Shown here one piece after another: positions 41,951 to 50,846 of a DNA stretch of 64,000 bases. The first letter of the stretch is position 1; each line of letters begins with the position of its first letter. The DNA comes from Mycobacterium sp. (lineage in GTDB: Bacteria > Actinomycetota > Actinomycetes > Mycobacteriales > Mycobacteriaceae), in assembly GCA_018401645.1 (NCBI GenBank), contig JAGYKK010000005.1, positions 1 through 64,000 on the forward strand, in the 5' to 3' direction. A program made the position numbers and the translations under genes. The notes beneath the pieces are model-generated. The model had not been told where the DNA came from, made no database searches, and saw only the letters and a program-made list of their open reading frames with translations.

Positions 41951-41967
41951 ATTGACAAACTGTCAAT
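41951..41967. promoter_or_regulatory. Candidate TetR operator ATTGACA-AAC-TGTCAAT
   Basis: Perfect 7-3-7 inverted repeat containing a consensus TTGACA -35, 20 bp before the tetR GTG start. Confidence 0.75.
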
Positions 41968-41986
41968 TATACCCCAGGCTGGGCCG

Positions 41987-42631
41987 GTGACCGCGCCGAC
42001 GACGAGACGAACGCGCACGCGGTCGGCGTTGCTCGTCGCGCTTCAGGAGTTGTTGCTCGATCCGAACGCCCCGGCCGTCTCCGTCCCCCAGGTGGTTAGC
42101 CGGTGCGGAGTCGCCCAGGGCACCTTCTACAACTATTTTGATTCCCTGCCTGAGGCCATCGACGCCATCGGCGCCTTGCTGCTCACCGAGCACACCCGGG
42201 TGCTGCAGATAGTCACCTCCGGCGCCGCCGATACGGCCGAGATCGTCGCGCGCTCGGCCCGCCAGACGTTGACGCTCGTCGCCCGCCGGCCCGATGTCGG
42301 CCGCCTGATGTTTGATTCCGGACTGCCGGTCGACCGGTTCGCCGGTGGTCTGCGCGGCCATTTCCACGACGACCTGAGGCTGGGGATAGACCGCGGCGAC
42401 TTCGCGGTCGCCGACTTCGATGTCGCGAGCACCGTCTATACCGGCACGATGATCGGCGCGTGCCTGGACCTGCACCGCGGCCGTCTCCTTACTGACTCCG
42501 TTCCCGACGTCGTGGGCTCCCTGCTGCGCGCACTCGGCGTCACCACACGCAAAGTGCATCGGCTCGTCACTGCACCGCAGGAGTTCATCCCGTGGGCACC
42601 GTTACCGCTATCCGCGATCGAAGGGATCTGA
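41987..42631 (+). CDS. TetR family transcriptional regulator
   Basis: RTRTRSALLVALQELLLDPNAPAVSVPQVVSRCGVAQGTFYNYFDSLPEAIDAI. Confidence 0.95.
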   Translation: MTAPTTRRTRTRSALLVALQELLLDPNAPAVSVPQVVSRCGVAQGTFYNYFDSLPEAIDAIGALLLTEHTRVLQIVTSGAADTAEIVARSARQTLTLVARRPDVGRLMFDSGLPVDRFAGGLRGHFHDDLRLGIDRGDFAVADFDVASTVYTGTMIGACLDLHRGRLLTDSVPDVVGSLLRALGVTTRKVHRLVTAPQEFIPWAPLPLSAIEGI

Positions 42632-42634
42632 AAC

Positions 42635-43993
42635 ATGGCAGAACCGACACTGACGGCGGGTCGCGCCTTAAACCGTGACGACGCCGGTTACGAGACCGCC
42701 CGCCGCGACACGGTGTGGCGAACGAATATGCCGGATCGGTTCCCCGAGTGCATCGTGCAGGCCAACTCCGTCGGCGACGTGGTGGCCGCGGTACGGGCGG
42801 CGAAGGCCGAGGGTCGGCAGGTGGGCGTGCGCTCCGGGGGGCACAGTTGGTCGGCAAACCATGTTCGCGACGGCGGTGTGCTCATCGACGTGTCCCGCTT
42901 GAAAGCGTTCACGGTTGACAAGTCAGCGATGACCGCCACCGCCGAACCCGGTCTCGGCGGCAGCGTGCTGCTGGCCGAACTGATGAAGCGCGACCTATTC
43001 TTCCCGGTGGGCCATTGCCGCGGCGTGGCGGTCGGCGGCTACCTATTGCAGGGCGGTTTCGGGTGGAACGGACGCGCGTTCGGCATAGCGTGCTCGAATG
43101 TCATCGCCATCGACTACGTCGACGCCGACGGCGAGTTACGCCATGCCAGCGAAACCGAGAACACCGACATGTTCTGGGCCGCAAGGGGTTCGGGCCCAGA
43201 TTTCTTCGGTGTGGTGGTGCGATTCCACCTTCGCGTCTTTCCTAAACCCGGATTCATCGGGTCATACGTCACCACGTACCCGATAGAGCGGCTCGCTGAC
43301 TTTGTCCGCTGGGTGGACCGGGTAGGCCCGAGTGTCCCTCCCGGGGTGGAGATGCAGTTCGTCATCTCGCGCAGCCCCTCGTTCCCACCGCCGCTACGCT
43401 CACGCTCGGTCACATCGCCCGTGCTCATCGAGTTGGCCGCGACCGTCATGGCCGACTCCCGCTCGGAAGCTAAAGCCGCGACCGCGTACATGGCGGGTGC
43501 GCCGAAGGGCGCGCGGCTGCGCGTGCCACTGCTGTCCATGCCGATGTCGCTGATGTACACGGCAGCGATGCAGCACTACCCGGTAGCCAACTGGGAGACC
43601 GACAACCTCTGGACGCATGCCAGCGCCGACGAACTGCTACCGCACATCCAGCGCATCGCCGACACCGTGCCGGCCCCACCCGCGCATTTCTTGTGGCTGA
43701 ACTGGGCGCCGCAGGGAAACCTCCCCGACATGGCGTACACGGTGGAGGACAAGACATATCTCGCGTTCTACGGCGGCTGGCTCGACGGCGACGACGGCGC
43801 CGCCACCACCCGTTGGTCGCGCGACAACGCCGCAGCCATGGAGTCGCTATCGACCGGGGTGCAGTTCGCCGACGACCCTGGACGGCCCTCGCGCGGTATC
43901 TCCGAGGCTGCGCAACAGCGGCTTGAGTCGATACGCGCCGTGCACGACCCCGAGGGTCGCTTCAACCGATGGATCGGAGCTGTAAGCGCATGA
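42635..43993 (+). CDS. FAD-binding oxidoreductase (VAO/BBE-type)
   Basis: GRQVGVRSGGHSWSANHVRDGGVLIDVSRLKAFTVD, GVAVGGYLLQGGFGWNGRAFG, FWAARGSGPDFFGVVVRFHLRV. Confidence 0.94.
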   Translation: MAEPTLTAGRALNRDDAGYETARRDTVWRTNMPDRFPECIVQANSVGDVVAAVRAAKAEGRQVGVRSGGHSWSANHVRDGGVLIDVSRLKAFTVDKSAMTATAEPGLGGSVLLAELMKRDLFFPVGHCRGVAVGGYLLQGGFGWNGRAFGIACSNVIAIDYVDADGELRHASETENTDMFWAARGSGPDFFGVVVRFHLRVFPKPGFIGSYVTTYPIERLADFVRWVDRVGPSVPPGVEMQFVISRSPSFPPPLRSRSVTSPVLIELAATVMADSRSEAKAATAYMAGAPKGARLRVPLLSMPMSLMYTAAMQHYPVANWETDNLWTHASADELLPHIQRIADTVPAPPAHFLWLNWAPQGNLPDMAYTVEDKTYLAFYGGWLDGDDGAATTRWSRDNAAAMESLSTGVQFADDPGRPSRGISEAAQQRLESIRAVHDPEGRFNRWIGAVSA

Positions 43994-44814
43994 AACTACC
44001 CGCGGTCAAACCCGTGCCGGGACGTCGGTTGGGCTGGTCCGCCCACGAACTCGCGACCCTGCCCTACGCGCGGTTCTTCAACCCCGACATGGCCGACATC
44101 TCCGCCGACGCGCACCGAGCTGTGGCCAACAGCCCGATGGCCGAAGCGTTGTTCCCCCCGATGGCCGACGCCATCGGCAACATTCCCGACGCCGAGGTGC
44201 AGAACGGTTTCACCATCACCTCCGACGGCGCCATGCACGTGAACATCCTCACCGAGATGCCCGGCGTGACACCGGCGATGATCGACTGGTGGTTCGGCTG
44301 GCACAGCGACAGCCCCGACCGCTACAAGCTCTGGCATCCGAAGGCACACGTTCACGCTCAGTGGGCGGCGCTGCCGCCCAAAGGCACATCCGGCCGAGCG
44401 CGCTACGTCGGCTACACCTCCGAAGTCGACGAGTACCTCGGTAACACGATGATCCGGGGAGCCATCCAGTTCCGCCGGCCCGAGGAACTGGGTCTGGTAG
44501 GCGCCGCGGTCGCCGCCGGCGTGGACGCCCCCGCGGTGTGTGCCCGCACCGGCCTGGTGGACCTTCCGGTCGACATCGGCTATCTCGCGCACCATATCGC
44601 GGCCGTGCCCGGCGGCAGCGTGATGCGGTCACGCTTCTGGATGGGTGGACCCTACCTGGCGGCGCGCACGACCTCGTTGCGCGCGGCGGTACCCATCGCC
44701 AAACGCGTTGTCGGACTGAGCGAACTCGATGCCCGCGCACTACTGGTGCACTGCTCACAGGAGATGACTCACCTGGCCACCTTCCTGCCCGCGCTCTACG
44801 AACAGGAGTCTTGA
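43990..44814 (+). CDS. DAPG hydrolase (PhlG) family protein
   Basis: GWSAHELATLPYARFFNP, MIDWWFGWHSDSPDRYKLWHPKAHVHAQW, DIGYLAHHIAAVPGGSVMRSRFWMG; His-rich PhlG-type fold. Confidence 0.85.
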   Translation: MKLPAVKPVPGRRLGWSAHELATLPYARFFNPDMADISADAHRAVANSPMAEALFPPMADAIGNIPDAEVQNGFTITSDGAMHVNILTEMPGVTPAMIDWWFGWHSDSPDRYKLWHPKAHVHAQWAALPPKGTSGRARYVGYTSEVDEYLGNTMIRGAIQFRRPEELGLVGAAVAAGVDAPAVCARTGLVDLPVDIGYLAHHIAAVPGGSVMRSRFWMGGPYLAARTTSLRAAVPIAKRVVGLSELDARALLVHCSQEMTHLATFLPALYEQES

Positions 44815-44815
44815 C

Positions 44816-45181
44816 ATGGCGATCGACCCCCGCGGCGCCGACCTGAAGCGATTGCTCGTCGAAGACGACGGCGGCCCCTTCGTGATGCTGAATCTGTTGC
44901 GGTTCGCCGAGGGCAAACGCGAGCAGTATGACGAGTACGTTCGGCGGGCTGGTGAGTTCGTCACCCGCTATGGCGGCGAATCCGTCTACTACGGTGAGGG
45001 ATCCACGGCGTTGGTCGCCGAGGCGGGTCAGGAGTGGGACGCGGTCGTGCTGGTGCGCTATCCCAGCCGCGCGGCATTCAGCCGGATGGTGGCCGACCCC
45101 GAGTATCACCTCATCTCCCACCTCCGCACCGGGGCACTCACCGAAGCCGTGCTGCAGGCGACCACCCCTCGGGACCCCTAG
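44816..45181 (+). CDS. DUF1330-like family protein
   Basis: PFVMLNLLRFAEGKREQYDEYVRRAGEFVTRYGGESVYYGEG...AVVLVRYPSRAAFSRMVADPEYHLISHLRTGALTEAVL. Confidence 0.85.
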   Translation: MAIDPRGADLKRLLVEDDGGPFVMLNLLRFAEGKREQYDEYVRRAGEFVTRYGGESVYYGEGSTALVAEAGQEWDAVVLVRYPSRAAFSRMVADPEYHLISHLRTGALTEAVLQATTPRDP

Positions 45182-45186
45182 GCGAC

Positions 45187-46308
45187 CTACGGGACGGCAG
45201 AGAAGAACAAAAACGTCGCCATCAGCACCAGATGGACCAGGCCTTGTAGCGCCAGTGCGCGGCCCTGGGCCAGGGTCAGCACCGAGACGACCACCGAGAC
45301 TGCCAGGAGCACGATCTGCATCGGCTCCAACCCGAGCGTGAGCGGCCCAGGTAACCAGATCATCGCAACGGCGATCGTCGGAATCGTCAGACCGATCGAC
45401 GCCATGGCCGATCCGTACGCCAGATTGAGGCTGGTTTGCACATGATCGCGGTTGGCGTTCCTGACCGCCGAGATGCTTTCGGGGGCCAGCACCACCAGGG
45501 CGATCACCACACCCACCACGGCGTAGGGCAGTCCCAGTGCCCTGACAGCACCCTCGACGCTCGGCGATAACAGTTTCGCCAACCCAACGACGGACACCAG
45601 TGCCACCACCAGCAGGACGAGACTGAAGGTGGCCTCGCGCGTCGATGGCGGATCGGCATGGCCGTCGCCGTCCAGATCCAGCACACCGGTGACGTGACCG
45701 TGCCGATCAGAGGAGACCGGCACGAAGAAGTCCCGGTGCCGGACAGTCTGGGTGAACACGAACCCGCAGTACAGGACCAGTGACGCCACCGCCGTGAACG
45801 CAAGTTGCGATGTCGAGTACTCCAGACCGACGGCGGTCACCGTGAACCCGGGCAGCACCAGGCACACCCCGGCCAACGTGATCACGGTCGCCAGTGCCGA
45901 CCCGGAACCGGAGGCGTTGAACGAGACCAGACGGTGGCGCAACGCGCCGACCAACAGGCTCAGTCCGACGATGCCGTTGAGGGTGATCATCACGGCGGCA
46001 AAGACGGTATCGCGAGCGTAGGTAGCGGCACCCGGCCCGCCACCGACCATCAGCATCACGATCAGGCCGACCTCGATCACCGTCACCGCAACGGCCAACA
46101 CCAACGACCCGCCCGGTTCCCCGACCCGGTGGGCGACCACCTCCGCGTGGTGCACCGCCGCGAGTACCGCGCCAACGAGCAACACCCCGATAAGGGCCAG
46201 CATCAGCGGGCCCTCGTGTCGGGACCAGGTTGCCACCAGCACCACCAGCGCCGCCACCGGAACGACGACCGTCCACTGCAAAGGCCCGCGCCGCGCCGTC
46301 TGGTCCAT
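45187..46308 (-). CDS. Calcium:proton antiporter (ChaA/Cax-like)
   Basis: ATYARDTVFAAVMITLNGIVGLSLLVGALRH, VVIALVVLAPESISAVRNANRDHVQTSLNLAYGSAMASIGLTIP. Confidence 0.92.
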   Translation of the reverse strand: MDQTARRGPLQWTVVVPVAALVVLVATWSRHEGPLMLALIGVLLVGAVLAAVHHAEVVAHRVGEPGGSLVLAVAVTVIEVGLIVMLMVGGGPGAATYARDTVFAAVMITLNGIVGLSLLVGALRHRLVSFNASGSGSALATVITLAGVCLVLPGFTVTAVGLEYSTSQLAFTAVASLVLYCGFVFTQTVRHRDFFVPVSSDRHGHVTGVLDLDGDGHADPPSTREATFSLVLLVVALVSVVGLAKLLSPSVEGAVRALGLPYAVVGVVIALVVLAPESISAVRNANRDHVQTSLNLAYGSAMASIGLTIPTIAVAMIWLPGPLTLGLEPMQIVLLAVSVVVSVLTLAQGRALALQGLVHLVLMATFLFFSAVP

Positions 46309-46345
46309 GGCTCAGATCCGCTTAGCTCAGGTGTCGCACAGGGGG

Positions 46346-47008
46346 CTACGAACCCGGGCGGCCGGGTGATGGCGTCGCCGCCGCAGAATTCCGCTCCGCC
46401 GGTGTCAGGTACTCGTATCCCGGAGGCGGAGGGCCATCCAGAGGGTAGTAGCCCGGAGGGAGGGCCGGGCCGCTCACCGGCGGCCCGGCGTCGGCGGGCG
46501 CATCCGGGGATTCTGAACCCGGCAGGTTGATCGAGACATATCCGGGTGGCAATGGCGCACCGGCGCCGAGATGGGTCGCTGCGCGCCGCCGGGCCGCGCC
46601 GTCTCGTCCGGGGCGGGTGGGGTTCTGGACCTGCTGCCAGAGGTCTTTGAGGGTGCCGAAGATGCCCCCGCCGGAAGCGCCAGCACCGTAGGACTGATCC
46701 TGAATCTCCGGCACGTAGGGCACGAAGGGATCGCGCGGCGGCAGGGCGGCCGCCTCCCCGGGCACCGGATCCACGAGCGCCGGGTCCACGAGCGCCGGGT
46801 TCACGAGCGCCGGGTCCACGAGCGCCGAGTCCACCGGTACCGAACTTGATGGCACCGGAGCCGGATAAGTCGGGACCGGTGCCGAGGGGTCTGCCGGCTC
46901 GGCCGAGACGAGTCCGGCCCCGGCCAATGCCGCGCTTGCGGCGGCCAGTCCGACGAGGGCCGGTAGGACTGCGCGCAGACGGTGGGTCACCGGCTGATCG
47001 TCGCACAC
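46346..47008 (-). CDS. Secreted Pro-rich protein with VDPAL pentapeptide repeats
   Basis: Signal peptide LRAVLPALVGLAAASAALAGAGLVSAEP; VDSALVDPALVNPALVDPALVDPVPG. Confidence 0.7.
   Translation of the reverse strand: MCDDQPVTHRLRAVLPALVGLAAASAALAGAGLVSAEPADPSAPVPTYPAPVPSSSVPVDSALVDPALVNPALVDPALVDPVPGEAAALPPRDPFVPYVPEIQDQSYGAGASGGGIFGTLKDLWQQVQNPTRPGRDGAARRRAATHLGAGAPLPPGYVSINLPGSESPDAPADAGPPVSGPALPPGYYPLDGPPPPGYEYLTPAERNSAAATPSPGRPGS
46771..46830. repeat. Four 15-bp tandem repeats (CCACGAGCGCCGGGT)
   Basis: Copies at 46771, 46786, 46801 and 46816 with one mismatch each in the last two. Confidence 0.92.
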
Positions 47009-47118
47009 CGTCGCAACCTGCGCCTATTACTCAGTCAGGGCCGTAGCGCACCTGCCAGCGATCCGATAGTGTTTCTCTCAGATAAAATTCAGCAAATTTT
47101 CAGCAGAGCGGGGGCACC

Positions 47119-49085
47119 GTGGGCACCAGCAATCTCGTCGGTCGGGTCGGTGGTTTGGCGGTTGCCCTCGGCGTGGGTGCTGCCGCCTTCAGCGCGTCCG
47201 CGGTCGCCTGGGCCGATACTCCCGCGGCAGGTCCGGACACCACCTCAGCAGGGGCTGATGCGGATTCGGGTACTCCAGCCGCCGCACCGCGGCGAAGTGC
47301 CAACCCGGCCAGAGTCGTCGGCGGCACTACGTCCCGATCGGCCGCCCAACAAAACGGCACTACGCCCCGGTCGGCCGCCCAACAAAAACGGCACTACGCC
47401 GCCGTCATCGACCGCCGCAACCCCGTCAGGCCCGCGGGCGGCATTGACCAGCCTGTCGCGCACCGCGGCCCGGGCGTCGGTTGCCTCGCCGGCGGCGTCC
47501 CCGCCAATCGGACGGATTCAGCACCTGGCTGCGCGGGCCGCACCGGCAACGGAGATGGTGAGCGCATCGGCCGCTATCCCCGGCGATCCGCCCGCAGAAG
47601 GATCGCCGGCGGTTCCGGTCGGTTCACCGTTGGAATGGACCGGGTTGGCGGTGGTCGGCCGCCGCGGTGCCGCAGCGGCGATACCGGCAGCCGCGGTCCG
47701 TCCAGCGGCACCCTGCCACTGGTCCTGGCCCCAGCGGTGTGCCGATTCCGACGCAGCGCTACGTCGACACCGTCATGGACTGGTACGTGCTACCCAACAG
47801 CCCGGGGGGCGTCACCACACCGCAGGTCGTCTTCACTCCGGAGGGGCTCTATCCGATCACGGGTGTGAAGAGCCTCCCGCTGAACACCTCGGTGGATCAG
47901 GGCATGAAGATCCTGTCGGACATCCTGGATCCGCTGCCCGGTGGCACACCGACAACGGTTTTCGGTTATTCCCAAAGCGCGATTATCGGCTCGCTCCTGC
48001 AGATGGGATACATCTCGCCGACCTCGCCGTACACAGACCCCTCACCCGCTATCCCCGAGCAGCTGACCGACTCGATCAGTTTCGTGTTCGTGGGTAACGA
48101 GATGAACCCCAACGGCGGATTCCTCTCGCGGTTCCCGGACCTTTTGCTCCCGAGTCTGGGCATCCCTTTCTATGGGGCAACTCCCGAGGATGCCTACCCC
48201 ACAACGAATTACGCCCGCGAGTATGACGGCTTCGCCGACTTCCCTCGGTATCCGCTGAACATCCTGTCGGTTCTGAATGCGGGGCTGGGGATCGTCTACG
48301 TCCACACCAAGTACGCCCCCGCGTCGAACTGCCAAACCTTCTGCCTGACCCAGCAGGAAGTGATGGACGCAGTGGAGTTGCCGAGTACCTCGGCTTCTCA
48401 AAAGTACTACTTCATACCCACCGAGAATCTGCCTCTGCTCGAGCCGCTGCGGGTGATCCCACTGATCGGCAATCCGATCGCCGATCTGATTCAACCGGTG
48501 CTGAAGGTGCTGGTGAATCTCGGCTACGGCGATCCGGCGCACGGGTTCACCACGGCGCACCAACCCGATGCCAACGTGCAGGTGTCGTTCGGGCTTTTCC
48601 CCGAAGTCAGCCCTCTTGAGGTGCTCACCCAGCTGGTGGCCGGGGTGCAGCAGGGCATCACCGACTTCTTCGCCGCTCTCGGTCCCGACGGCTCGCTCGC
48701 CCGTGAGATCTCCGCGATCTCGTTTCCGGCACTGTCGTTCTCCCCACCGACGGCCGAAGCCCTCATCCCGGCGATCCAGCACGCGGTGTCCGCGATCACT
48801 AACCGGATCTCCTTCTCCGTCGCCGGTCTCTATGCGGCACTGTTGCCGACTGCGGACATCATCAACGCCATCGTGATCTCGCTGCCGGGCTACAGCGTCA
48901 ACCTGGCTCTCGACGGCGTGCAGCAGATCCTGCGCGGCGATCTGATCGGAGGCCTGGTCAACGCGATCGGGCTTCCGATCGCGGCCAACGTGGGACTGGT
49001 CACCACGGCCAGCTTGATCGGGGTATTGGTGTGGCTACAGGCGGCGGTAGCGGTTCTGTTGCCGAACTACGTGATCGGCACCTGA
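47119..49085 (+). pseudogene. PE-PPE domain (PF08237-type) hydrolase with N-terminal signal peptide; N-terminal linker frame-disrupted
   Basis: N-term VGRVGGLAVALGVGAAAFSASAVAWADTPAA; C-term ORF 47667-49085 GVPIPTQRYVDTVMDWYVLPNSPGG...TTVFGYSQSAIIGSLLQMG (GYSQS nucleophile), FVFVGNEMNPNGGFLSRF. Confidence 0.82.
47322..47400. repeat. 33/34-bp tandem repeat with A4 vs A5 homopolymer difference
   Basis: CGGCACTACGTCCCGATCGGCCGCCCAACAAAA (47322-47354) / CGGCACTACGCCCCGGTCGGCCGCCCAACAAAAA (47355-47388) / partial copy from 47389. Confidence 0.92.
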
Positions 49086-49188
49086 CGGCTTCACCGCCGG
49101 TGGAAGGCTCCGCGCGTCCGGATGACAGGGGTGCGCGACCGTCCGGATTGGCTGGTTTCGGTCCGGGACTAATAGCATCGATACCGCG

Positions 49189-50829
49189 ATGACCTATCAC
49201 GACCTGCAAGTAGGCTCGGCCGCGCCAGGGCCCGCGGCAAAGCGCCTGGCGGCCGAAGCTCTCCGCCGAAGGACATTCGCGGTAATCAGTCACCCCGACG
49301 CCGGTAAGTCGACACTTACCGAGGCGCTGGCACTGCATGCTCGCGTGATCACCGAGGCGGGGGCCATTCACGGCAAGGCCGGCCGGCGCGCGACGGTTTC
49401 GGACTGGATGGAGATGGAACAGGCACGGGGCATCTCGATCACCTCCACGGCGTTGCAATTCCCCTACCTTTCCCCCGACGGGCAGGACTGCGTCATCAAC
49501 CTGCTCGATACCCCGGGGCACGCCGACTTCTCCGAAGACACCTACCGGGTACTGAGTGCCGTCGATTGCGCGGTCATGCTGATCGACGCGGCCAAAGGCC
49601 TCGAACCCCAAACCCTCAAGCTGTTTCAGGTATGCCGCCACCGCGGCATTCCGATCCTGACCGTGATCAACAAATGGGATCGCCCGGGCCGCGATGCCCT
49701 GGAACTCCTCGATGAGATCCAGAAACGCATCGGACTTAGACCCACGCCATTGACCTGGCCGGTCGGGATCGCCGGCGACTTCAAGGGGGTACTGGATCGT
49801 CGCACCGGCAACTTCATCCGGTTCACCCGCACCGCGGGCGGTGCCACCGCGGCGCCCGAGGAGCACATTGCGCCCGAGCGCGCCGAGGATGCCGCCGGTA
49901 CCGATTGGACCAACGCGGTCGAAGAATGCGAGCTGTTGTCCGCCGACGGCAGCGACCACGATCCCGCGGCCTTCCTGCGGGGCGAGACGACACCGGTGCT
50001 GTTCACCTCGGCGGCGCTGAACTTCGGGGTCAACCAGTTGCTGGATACGCTGGTCCGACTCGCTCCCCCGCCGAGTGGACAACTCGACGTCGACGGCAAT
50101 CTGCGAGCGGTCGATGCGGCGTTCAGCGCGTTCGTCTTCAAGGTCCAGGCCGGTATGGACTCAGCCCACCGTGATCGCATCGCCTACGCGCGGGTCTGCT
50201 CAGGCACCTTTGAACGGGGCGAGGTCCTTACCCACGGAGCAACCGGCAAGCCCTTCGTCACCAAGTACGCGCAGTCGGTGTTCGGCCAGCAGCGCACAAC
50301 GCTGGACAGCGCATGGCCCGGAGACGTGATCGGCCTGGCCAATGCCGCGGCGCTTCGACCGGGAGACACACTATTTCGCGATGTTCCGGTCCGATTTCCA
50401 CCCATTCCCAGCTTCTCCCCCGAGCATTTCGCTGTCGCCCGGGGAATCGACCCGAGTAAGCACAAGCAGTTCCGGCGCGGCATCACACAACTCGAGCAGG
50501 AAGGAGTGGTGCAGGTGTTGCGATCAGACCGGCGCGGCGACCAGGCGCCGGTGTTCGCCGCAGTGGGCCCGATGCAGTTCGAGGTCGCGAGCCACCGGAT
50601 GGCGACGGAGTTCAACTCGCCGATCACGCTGGAGTCCCTTCCCTTCACCGTCGCCCGGGCCGTCGATCCCGAGGATGCCCCGTTCGTCGCCACACAGGTC
50701 TCGGTGGAGGTGTTCACCCGAACAGACGGCGTCATGCTCGCACTGTTCAGCACGAAGTGGCGACTGCAGGGATTCCAGACCGACAATCCCGACGTACGGC
50801 TGCACTCACTGGTGGCCGCGGGCGACTGA
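49189..50829 (+). CDS. prfC: Peptide chain release factor 3
   Basis: RRTFAVISHPDAGKSTLTEALALHARVITEAGAIHGKAGRRATVSDWMEMEQARGISITSTALQF; LLDTPGHADFSEDTYRVLSAVD. Confidence 0.97.
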   Translation: MTYHDLQVGSAAPGPAAKRLAAEALRRRTFAVISHPDAGKSTLTEALALHARVITEAGAIHGKAGRRATVSDWMEMEQARGISITSTALQFPYLSPDGQDCVINLLDTPGHADFSEDTYRVLSAVDCAVMLIDAAKGLEPQTLKLFQVCRHRGIPILTVINKWDRPGRDALELLDEIQKRIGLRPTPLTWPVGIAGDFKGVLDRRTGNFIRFTRTAGGATAAPEEHIAPERAEDAAGTDWTNAVEECELLSADGSDHDPAAFLRGETTPVLFTSAALNFGVNQLLDTLVRLAPPPSGQLDVDGNLRAVDAAFSAFVFKVQAGMDSAHRDRIAYARVCSGTFERGEVLTHGATGKPFVTKYAQSVFGQQRTTLDSAWPGDVIGLANAAALRPGDTLFRDVPVRFPPIPSFSPEHFAVARGIDPSKHKQFRRGITQLEQEGVVQVLRSDRRGDQAPVFAAVGPMQFEVASHRMATEFNSPITLESLPFTVARAVDPEDAPFVATQVSVEVFTRTDGVMLALFSTKWRLQGFQTDNPDVRLHSLVAAGD

Positions 50830-50846
50830 CGCCACCACCGCCGACG

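Noticed and set aside
46982-48097. 371-aa ORF overlapping the PE-PPE hydrolase N-terminus
   Set aside because: Only the middle segment (AALTSLSRTAARASVASPAASPP...) is plausible, as the hydrolase linker in a shifted frame; the ends are shadow translation.
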